Below are positions 31,966 through 37,712 of a stretch of DNA of 37,712 nt, piece by piece. The DNA is from Pyrinomonadaceae bacterium. Lineage in GTDB: Bacteria; Acidobacteriota; Blastocatellia; Pyrinomonadales; Pyrinomonadaceae. The translations under genes were made by a program, and so were the position numbers. The DNA lies in the NCBI GenBank assembly GCA_019694345.1, contig JAIBCA010000112.1, positions 1 to 37,712 of the forward strand, in the 5' to 3' direction. Below the pieces are notes generated by a model that was not told the DNA's origin, did not search any database, and saw nothing but the letters and a program-made list of their open reading frames with translations. Positions within the stretch are counted from its first letter, which is position 1; the number at the start of each line of letters is the position of its first letter.

Positions 31966-31994
31966 GTTTTAACACTGCCCCTACATATTGTCAA
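31966..31994 (-). promoter_or_regulatory. Sigma-70 promoter of the two-domain lipoprotein gene
   Basis: Minus strand: perfect TTGACA (31994-31989), 17-nt spacer, TAAAAC (31971-31966). The leader would be about 100 nt and ends in a consensus AGGAGG ribosome-binding site, unlike the leaderless-looking genes elsewhere in the window. Confidence 0.65.
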
Positions 31995-32010
31995 GCAAAA
32001 AGTTTGCAGG

Positions 32011-33672
32011 TCAATGCTTGAAATGGCGTATTCCGGTAAATGCCATTGCAATGCCGTGCTCGTTGGCAGCGGCGATCGACTCGTCATCCTTGATCGAACC
32101 GCCCGGCTGTATGATCGCCGTCACGCCAAATGACGCGGCTTCATCGACGTTATCGCGAAAGGGAAAGAACGCGTCCGACGCGAGAGACGAGCCCGCCAGC
32201 GGCAGCGAAAACCGCTCGGCCCGGACGGCCGCGATGCGTACCGAATCAACGCGGTTCATCTGGCCGGCACCGACACCAAGCGTCTGGTGTCCGTTGGCAA
32301 AGACAATGGCGTTCGATTTGACATGCTTGCAAACGGTCCACGCAAGCAGCATTGCTTTCAGTTCGTCGTCGGAAGGCGAGCGTTCGGTGACGACCTTCAG
32401 ATCGGCAAGAGCGAGATCGTGAACGTCGGCGTCCTGCACGAGAAAGCCGCCGCCGATCTGTTTGTACTCGAGCCGCGAGCCGCTAATTCGCGGGACGTTG
32501 GCACGGAGTACGCGAAGATTCTTCTTGCTCCGAAAAACTTCAAGCGCCGCATCGTCGAAATCGGGGGCGACGATAACCTCGGAAAATACGCGGATGACCG
32601 CAGCCGCGGCCTCGGCATCGATCCTGCGGTTGAACGCGACGATGCCGCCGAATGCCGAGACCGGATCGGTCGCAAGGGCTCGTTCGTAGGCCTCGAGATT
32701 GTCTTTGCCGGTGCCGACACCCGACGGATTGGTGTGTTTGATAATGGCGACGCCGAGCGTGTCGAGGTCGTTGACCAGATTCCATGCCGCCTCGGCATCG
32801 ACGTAGTTGTTGAACGACATCTCCTTGCCCTGCAGCTGTTCCGCCCCGGCGATGCCGCCCGTGCCATCTTCGTACAATGCGGCACGCTGATGCGGGTTTT
32901 CACCGTACCGCAGGTCTGCGACCTTGGCCAGTTCGAGTATCTGATATTCGGGCATGCCATCGTCCGGCCGATCCGCGGCAACAGGCTCCGACGACTCGTC
33001 GTCGTCCGCCTCAATGAATACCAATCCGCCTAACGGATTGAGCGGTTCGAGCCGCTCGAGGTCCTCATTCGACAACTGCCTGGCGAGGTAAGACGAGATC
33101 GCCAGATCGTAGCTTGCGGTCCGCGTGTAGGCGAGTGCCGCCAGCCGGGAACGCGTTTCGAGCGAGATCGAACCGTCGTTGGCGTCCATTTCGGCGATAA
33201 GTTCGTCGTAAAGCCTGGCGTCCGTGACGACCGCCACATCACGCCAGTTCTTAGACGCTGAGCGGATCATCGCCGGGCCGCCGATATCGATATTCTCAAC
33301 CGCGTCCGCAAGCGACACGCCGTCGCGAGCGACCGTTTCCTCAAATGGATATAGATTGACGACGACCATGTCGATCGGCTCGATGCCGTGCTCGTTCATT
33401 GCCGCGATATGTTCAGCGTCGTCCCGAAGGGCGAGAAACGCTCCGTGCATCTTGGGGTGCAGCGTCTTGACGCGGCCGTCCATCATCTCCGGAAAGCCCG
33501 TCACTTCGGAGACGTCGATGACCGTGAGGCCGCTTTGGCGCAGTGCTGCGGCCGTGCCGCCGGTCGAGATGATCTCGACGCCGTGGCGTGCCAGCGATGC
33601 GGCAAACTCCGCCAGTCCGCTTTTGTCCGAGACGCTCAAGAGAGCACGTTTGATCTTGCGTAATTCACTCAT
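32011..33672 (-). CDS. purH: Bifunctional AICAR transformylase/IMP cyclohydrolase
   Basis: A 553-residue enzyme for the last two steps of IMP synthesis. The N-terminal MGS-like cyclohydrolase domain (about 1-150) has VSDKSGLAEFAASLARHGVEIISTGGTA and DGRVKTLHPKMHGA. The transformylase domain includes DLRYGENPHQRAALY, the catalytic Lys-His in AIIKHTNPSGVG and, near the end, AFFPFRDNVDEAASFGVTAIIQPGGSIKD. An acidic insert (about 218-245, DDDESSEPVAADRPDDG) lengthens it slightly beyond the usual 510-530. A terminator-like hairpin ends 7 nt before its ATG. Confidence 0.97.
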   Translation of the reverse strand: MSELRKIKRALLSVSDKSGLAEFAASLARHGVEIISTGGTAAALRQSGLTVIDVSEVTGFPEMMDGRVKTLHPKMHGAFLALRDDAEHIAAMNEHGIEPIDMVVVNLYPFEETVARDGVSLADAVENIDIGGPAMIRSASKNWRDVAVVTDARLYDELIAEMDANDGSISLETRSRLAALAYTRTASYDLAISSYLARQLSNEDLERLEPLNPLGGLVFIEADDDESSEPVAADRPDDGMPEYQILELAKVADLRYGENPHQRAALYEDGTGGIAGAEQLQGKEMSFNNYVDAEAAWNLVNDLDTLGVAIIKHTNPSGVGTGKDNLEAYERALATDPVSAFGGIVAFNRRIDAEAAAAVIRVFSEVIVAPDFDDAALEVFRSKKNLRVLRANVPRISGSRLEYKQIGGGFLVQDADVHDLALADLKVVTERSPSDDELKAMLLAWTVCKHVKSNAIVFANGHQTLGVGAGQMNRVDSVRIAAVRAERFSLPLAGSSLASDAFFPFRDNVDEAASFGVTAIIQPGGSIKDDESIAAANEHGIAMAFTGIRHFKH

Positions 33673-33679
33673 AAAATCG

Positions 33680-33707
33680 AAAAAGCGGCCAAGTTGACCG
33701 CTTTTTT
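33680..33707 (-). terminator. Terminator-like hairpin abutting the purH start
   Basis: Minus strand: AAAAAGCGG and CCGCTTTTT form a 9-bp stem around a 9-nt loop, followed by five T residues. Its last T is seven bases before the purH ATG (33672). It could end the upstream small-ORF transcript or attenuate purH. On the plus strand it is equally well formed. Confidence 0.65.
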
Positions 33708-33787
33708 ACCCAAATATCACTTGCCCGCACATCGCGGCACGCCGTTCGGTTCTAAACCTGTCGAATGCTCTCGGGGCACGAAGAAAC

Positions 33788-33865
33788 CTAAAAAATAAAA
33801 CGTCCGAGAAACAGCAGGCTCAACAAGAATACCATTGCGTAGATAATGACCTTGATAAGACTCAT
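33788..33865 (-). CDS. 25-residue single-span membrane peptide (small ORF)
   Basis: A short frame from ATG to TAG encodes MSLIK, then a continuous hydrophobic stretch (VIIYAMVFLLSLLFLG), ending RFIF. The charge pattern, a Lys before and an Arg after the span, is that of real small membrane proteins. No good Shine-Dalgarno is seen. A terminator-like hairpin follows about 80 nt downstream on the same strand. The rest of 33673-33939 shows no other gene. It could be chance; homologue conservation would decide. Confidence 0.4.
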   Translation of the reverse strand: MSLIKVIIYAMVFLLSLLFLGRFIF

Positions 33866-33939
33866 AATGGACTTTGTGCTAAAGTGATGCGTTCCGGGCT
33901 TAATGACCAAAAACCCATTCTAGTCTCGTTCGATCGGCG

Positions 33940-35421
33940 ATGTCAAAAAAAAAGCTTTCAATATCAGCCATTTTAGCCGTTACGATAGAGATTTTACAAT
34001 TCTTTACAATTACACCGGCCCAGGACGTACGGATAACCGTAAAATTGGCCGACGATGGCCGTCCGGTTGCTGAGATCCGCGGCAAATTTCCGATGGCCGA
34101 GCCGCCGGACGCCAGACGTGAGATCTGGTTTCTGGATGCGATAGCCGGCGTCGAGGGGCTTTCGCGGCGGCGTTCGCTGGTGACGGTCTTTGGCACCGGC
34201 GAAAATATCATCGCTGACCGCCAATTTGTCGGCCCTGAGCGGTTCAGCCGTCAGGGCATCGGCGGTTACAAGTATTCGGTCGATCTCGCTCCGCTCGGTA
34301 ATACGTCGGCGGCTCACGTCTCGTGGGCGAACGGCAATGGCGGCATACTGATGCTCGACGACCTTTTGCCGCAGAGTGCCGGACGAAGTTCGGTCATCGA
34401 ACTCACATTGCCCGCCGGCTGGCGGGCCTTTGCGGCCGAAAGCGAGACCGCACCGGGCGTGTATTCGGTCGCGAACGCGGAAAAGGCCGTCATCTATATC
34501 GGTGCGGGCATACGTGACCGGCAGATACAGGCCGGCCACCGCACCATAAACGTAACCCTCTCGGGCGAATGGCTTTTTGCCGATGCCGATGCCGCCGGAA
34601 TGACCGCAGCGATCTTCGACGCTTACGGCCGGCAGTTCGGCAGGCTGACAAACGAACCGCGACGGATATTCATCGGCAAATTTCCGGCCCAAAGCCGGAT
34701 CGGGGCGTGGGAGGCCGAAACACGCGGCCGAAGCGTGACCATATTGTCCGCCGATATGCCGTTCAAGGCCCAATCGGTCCAGCGGCTGCACGAGCAGCTG
34801 CGGCACGAGATATTCCATCTCTGGGTGCCGAACGGCGTCAATCTGAGCGGCAATTACGACTGGTTCTACGAGGGCTTCGCACAGTACGCGTCGCTAAAGC
34901 TCGGAGTTGCGGTCAACCAGATCAGATTCGACGATATGCTGACGACGCTCGGACAGGCCTACAATATCGAACAGGTCCAGCCCGATCGCCGGTCGCTCAT
35001 CGAGGCGTCGGAGCTTCGCTTCTCGGGTGGCAATTCGATGGTCTATGCCAAAGGAATGCTCGTCGCGTTTCTCTGCGATATCGCCACCCTAAAGGCGACA
35101 AAGGGCAGATCGTCAGTCGAGTCGCTGCTTCGCGAGATCGTTGCCAAACATCCGCTCGACGGCCCGCGGACCGACGGCAACGCGGCCGTGCTCGCCGTAA
35201 TGCGTGGCCGAAGGGAACTTGGGCCGATCGTTGATCGTTACATATCCGGCAGCGAAAGGTTGGACTGGCAACCCTTTCTAGCCGATGCGGGCATCGAAGC
35301 GACCGGAGCCGCGCCGCTCACAAAACTTGCCGTTAAGCCCGATCTGAACGGCCGACAAAAGGCAATCCTGGACAAGTTGGGTTATAATAACTGGCGAAAA
35401 TTGTCCGCGAATCTGAAATGA
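33940..35421 (+). CDS. Secreted M1/M61-like gluzincin metallopeptidase
   Basis: A 493-residue exported protein with a signal-like hydrophobic N-terminus (LSISAILAVTIEILQFFTITPAQ). About 25-260 is a beta-rich domain. The catalytic domain has HEIFH at 289-293 and the third zinc ligand Glu 311 in DWFYEGFAQYAS, exactly 18 residues after the second His. That HExxH-18-E spacing defines the M1/M61 (gluzincin) clan. A C-terminal helical domain (about 340-490) fits M61 glycyl aminopeptidases. The substrate is unknown. Its stop overlaps the next start (ATGA), so it forms an operon with the SH3 lipoprotein. Confidence 0.82.
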   Translation: MSKKKLSISAILAVTIEILQFFTITPAQDVRITVKLADDGRPVAEIRGKFPMAEPPDARREIWFLDAIAGVEGLSRRRSLVTVFGTGENIIADRQFVGPERFSRQGIGGYKYSVDLAPLGNTSAAHVSWANGNGGILMLDDLLPQSAGRSSVIELTLPAGWRAFAAESETAPGVYSVANAEKAVIYIGAGIRDRQIQAGHRTINVTLSGEWLFADADAAGMTAAIFDAYGRQFGRLTNEPRRIFIGKFPAQSRIGAWEAETRGRSVTILSADMPFKAQSVQRLHEQLRHEIFHLWVPNGVNLSGNYDWFYEGFAQYASLKLGVAVNQIRFDDMLTTLGQAYNIEQVQPDRRSLIEASELRFSGGNSMVYAKGMLVAFLCDIATLKATKGRSSVESLLREIVAKHPLDGPRTDGNAAVLAVMRGRRELGPIVDRYISGSERLDWQPFLADAGIEATGAAPLTKLAVKPDLNGRQKAILDKLGYNNWRKLSANLK

Positions 35422-36560
35422 AAACGAAGTTAACAATCCTTTTGCTCCTCGCCGCAGCGGCCGTTTTGGCCGCCGGCTGTACGTATATCGATTCGACCGT
35501 TAGCGGCGTTTCGAGTGCTCTTGGTGCCAACGACAAGGCTACCGTTATCGCTAAGACCGCTCAGATCCGGACATCATATGCCGTTGTTGCCGCCGACCTG
35601 CTCGAGGTCAAACGCGGCGATCAGCTCGACATCGTCGATCAGATCGATTTTGAAAAGGTCCCGTGGTTCCGTGTCCGTGCCCACGACGAAGCTCAAACCG
35701 AGGGCTGGATCGAGGCTCAGAACGTGATCACGAGCGAAACGCTCAACAAGTCAAAGAAACTCGCCGAAGAATTTCAAAATACGACGCCGCAGGCCGCGGG
35801 CATCATCCGTTCGGCGTCCAATCTCAGATCGGCTCCGGATATGAACCCTGAGAACGTTCTGTTCAAGCTGGCGAACGGCTCGACATTTGAAATAATGTCT
35901 TGGAAATTCGTTCCCAAACAGGAAGTTCCGGACGTCGATGATGCTCCGAAAGGCCAGCAAAAGACCGGCAAGCGGTCAAAGAATGCCGAGATCGAGGCTG
36001 CCAAAGAGGCCGGTGAGCCCGACAAACTCGAGGACAAATACGACATCTGGTATCAGGTCCGGTTGGATCCGGCGGTCTCGCCTGCTCCGGCCGGCTGGCT
36101 GTTCGGACGACAGGTCGAGCTGCAGGTCCCGAGCGACATCGTATTTTTCCAGCAGAACAACCGCAAATTCATCACCTGGCAGCGGCTAGACGCCGAGACC
36201 GCCGATAAGGGCACCGTCGGCCGCGGATCGGTACCGGGAAGCTGGGTCATCCTGACCCGCACCAACGCGGTCAAGCCGATCGACGGTATCGAGCCCGATT
36301 TTGACGGCATTTTGGTGCTCGCCTTTGATAAGTACGACCAAAGCTATTACACCGTCTGGCGAAATGCCCCGAACACCGAGGTCTGGGGTTCGCTGCCGCT
36401 CAAGGTCGAGGGCAAGGGCGACAACAAGACCTTCACGCTGCAGCTGCGCAATGCCGAAGGGCGTTTGGACACGAAGCAGTTCGTCGTGTTCAAGGACAAG
36501 GCTCGCCTCAAGGTGACACCGCCGGAGGATATCGCCCAATATCAGACTAAGGCCAAATAA
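35418..36560 (+). CDS. SH3-domain lipoprotein
   Basis: A 380-residue exported lipoprotein. The signal LTILLLLAAAAVLAAGC ends at a clear LAAGC lipobox (Cys about 21). The first bacterial SH3-like domain (about 40-105) has TAQIRTSYAVVAADLLEVKRGDQLDIVD and WFRVRAHDEAQTEGWIEAQNV. A second (about 115-235) begins GIIRSASNLRSAPDMNPENVLFKLANGSTFEIMSW, is interrupted by a Lys/Glu-rich insert, and resumes at WYQVRLDPAVSPAPAGWLFGRQVELQV. The C-terminal 140 residues are beta-rich and not recognised. It is probably bound to the cell wall or envelope. Translation is coupled to the peptidase gene. Confidence 0.82.
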   Translation: MKTKLTILLLLAAAAVLAAGCTYIDSTVSGVSSALGANDKATVIAKTAQIRTSYAVVAADLLEVKRGDQLDIVDQIDFEKVPWFRVRAHDEAQTEGWIEAQNVITSETLNKSKKLAEEFQNTTPQAAGIIRSASNLRSAPDMNPENVLFKLANGSTFEIMSWKFVPKQEVPDVDDAPKGQQKTGKRSKNAEIEAAKEAGEPDKLEDKYDIWYQVRLDPAVSPAPAGWLFGRQVELQVPSDIVFFQQNNRKFITWQRLDAETADKGTVGRGSVPGSWVILTRTNAVKPIDGIEPDFDGILVLAFDKYDQSYYTVWRNAPNTEVWGSLPLKVEGKGDNKTFTLQLRNAEGRLDTKQFVVFKDKARLKVTPPEDIAQYQTKAK

Positions 36561-36572
36561 GGCACGAGCGAT

Positions 36573-36862
<290 letters not shown>

Positions 36863-36866
<4 letters not shown>

Positions 36867-37135
36867 GATTCGTCCAGCACCTCGGCCCAGGCATCGTCTT
36901 CGGCAAGGCCGCTTTCCGCCGACGGCCTGTAGAGTTCAAGCAGAGCACTCTGCTCCGCAAGTTTGATCTCGGCCCGTTCGAGGCGGAGGGCAAGGCGTTC
37001 GGCACGTCTTTCGAGGCTGCGGACGTGTTTCTTGCGTTCGCGGTCGATACGGTCAAAATAGAACATATAAGCAAACTGAAACCCGGTGATCCCGATCAGC
37101 ACAAACAACAGGCAGATCAGTGTGTACATCAACAT
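36863..37135 (-). CDS. Small membrane protein with coiled-coil tail
   Basis: A 90-residue protein not assigned to a family. An N-terminal transmembrane segment (about 4-27, TLICLLFVLIGITGFQFAYMFYF) is followed by a positively charged heptad-like helix (about 28-70, DRERKKHVRSLERRAERLALRLERAEIKLAEQSALLELY). The tail is acidic (AEDDAWAEVLDES). The layout resembles small divisome or envelope scaffold proteins, but no motif proves it. Start is Met at 37135 or the internal Met at 37129; no strong Shine-Dalgarno separates them. It is convergent with the Smr gene and overlaps it by 4 nt. Confidence 0.7.
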
Positions 37136-37273
37136 TCGGTATTTACTCCGCGTTCGATAAGTGATCGAATAGCAATTAACCGATTATAACCTTGACCGGC
37201 CGCGTCCGGAAAAGTAAGAATTACGTAACCGGCGGCCCGCGGCCCGGGACGCACCAACTTTGCGAAACGACCT

Positions 37274-37708
37274 ATGGCAACAATGACGCTAACACTCGAA
37301 TACACTCTCTTGTGCGACGACGTTCGCATCGAGATGGGCAATAAGATCTCGTTGATGGGCATCTTTCAAAACATAATGGTCGAGAAATTGCCCGTTTCGC
37401 TGATCAAGTTTGCCGTCATCAACCACTGGCGGGGCGAGGGGAACCACCAGACCGAGGTCCGCATCCTGTCACCCGACCGTTCAAATGTTGTGGTCACATC
37501 ACAACCCACGAACATCGAACTCGCCGCCGGAGGCTTTACCGACAACGTCAGTTTTTTTGTCAACGTCGTCTTTCCGGACGCCGGGACCTATTGGGTCCAG
37601 ACGATCGCGAACGGCGGCGTTATCGACGAATTTCCGCTCATCGTGGCCGATCAGGCGAGTATGGACTCGATGCAGCCCGCCGACGAGATCTCGGAAACAA
37701 TAAATTAA
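37274..37708 (+). CDS. DUF6941 family protein
   Basis: A 144-residue protein resembling DUF6941: LEYTLLCDDVRIEMGNKISLMGIFQNIMVEKLPVSLIKFAVINHW at about 7-51, then an all-beta region ending in FPDAGTYWVQTIANGGVIDEFPLIV (about 100-124). Related proteins are found widely in bacteria with no known function; the beta-sandwich shape suggests ligand or protein binding. No signal peptide is visible. The C-terminal 20 residues are acidic and probably disordered. The start ATG at 37274 has no clear Shine-Dalgarno. Confidence 0.75.
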   Translation: MATMTLTLEYTLLCDDVRIEMGNKISLMGIFQNIMVEKLPVSLIKFAVINHWRGEGNHQTEVRILSPDRSNVVVTSQPTNIELAAGGFTDNVSFFVNVVFPDAGTYWVQTIANGGVIDEFPLIVADQASMDSMQPADEISETIN

Positions 37709-37712
37709 GTCA

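Overview
The window is a gene-dense, moderately GC-rich bacterial chromosome segment with about 36 protein genes, two tRNA genes, no rRNA, no CRISPR array and no recognisable IS element or integrase. Gene content suggests an Acidobacteriota genome, probably class Blastocatellia (Pyrinomonadaceae-like): a CPxC...FCLxDG zinc-ribbon start, many small lipoproteins, and DUF6941 and DUF3060 families. This placement is inference from family memory, not from a marker search.

Layout. 1-2429 (minus): the N-terminal part of the MeaB GTPase, a DinB-fold protein and an acyl-CoA dehydrogenase. 2593-3030 (plus): a CoA-binding protein. 3038-5274 (minus): rluB, scpB and scpA, the usual pseudouridine synthase/condensin cluster. 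5429-8418 (minus): DUF2237, DUF3060 lipoprotein, an ArsC/Spx-family gene with an in-frame UGA exactly at its catalytic cysteine (probable selenoprotein), trpS and a site-2-type M50 protease; several of these abut or overlap. 8566-11403 (plus): ATP-grasp enzyme, endonuclease/exonuclease/phosphatase-fold protein and a small unknown protein. 11446-12983: tRNA-Ala(CGC) with its terminator, a DUF433/DUF5615 toxin-antitoxin pair, a degenerate second copy of the tRNA 3' half plus terminator, and a broken nucleotidyltransferase with a small partner. This is a small accessory island at a tRNA gene.

13007-19670 (minus): M14 carboxypeptidase, MFS transporter, flavin/PNPOx-type protein and polA. 19806-21813 (plus): tRNA-Glu(TTC) and a secreted TolB/FlgO-like TPR protein. 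21814-22388 is the largest non-coding stretch. It holds a terminator, a well-spaced sigma-54 promoter, a candidate ~140-nt small RNA ending in an intrinsic terminator, and several inverted repeats before lnt. 22389-30784 (plus): lnt, prfB (with the +1 frameshift site), a zinc-ribbon ftsK, comEA and comEC. 30863-33865 (minus): two-domain lipoprotein, purH behind a terminator-like hairpin, and a 25-residue membrane peptide. 33940-36866 (plus): M61/M1-like metallopeptidase, SH3 lipoprotein and Smr protein, probably one operon. The end holds a small membrane coiled-coil protein (minus) and a DUF6941 protein (plus).

Most of the window is housekeeping: chromosome segregation (ScpAB, FtsK), translation (TrpS, RF2, RluB, tRNAs), replication and repair (PolA), envelope (Lnt, lipoproteins), DNA uptake (ComEA/ComEC) and purine synthesis (PurH). 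The strongest unusual signals are the UGA-for-Cys ArsC gene, the sigma-54 small-RNA locus, and the tRNA-Ala 3'-end duplication around a toxin-antitoxin module.
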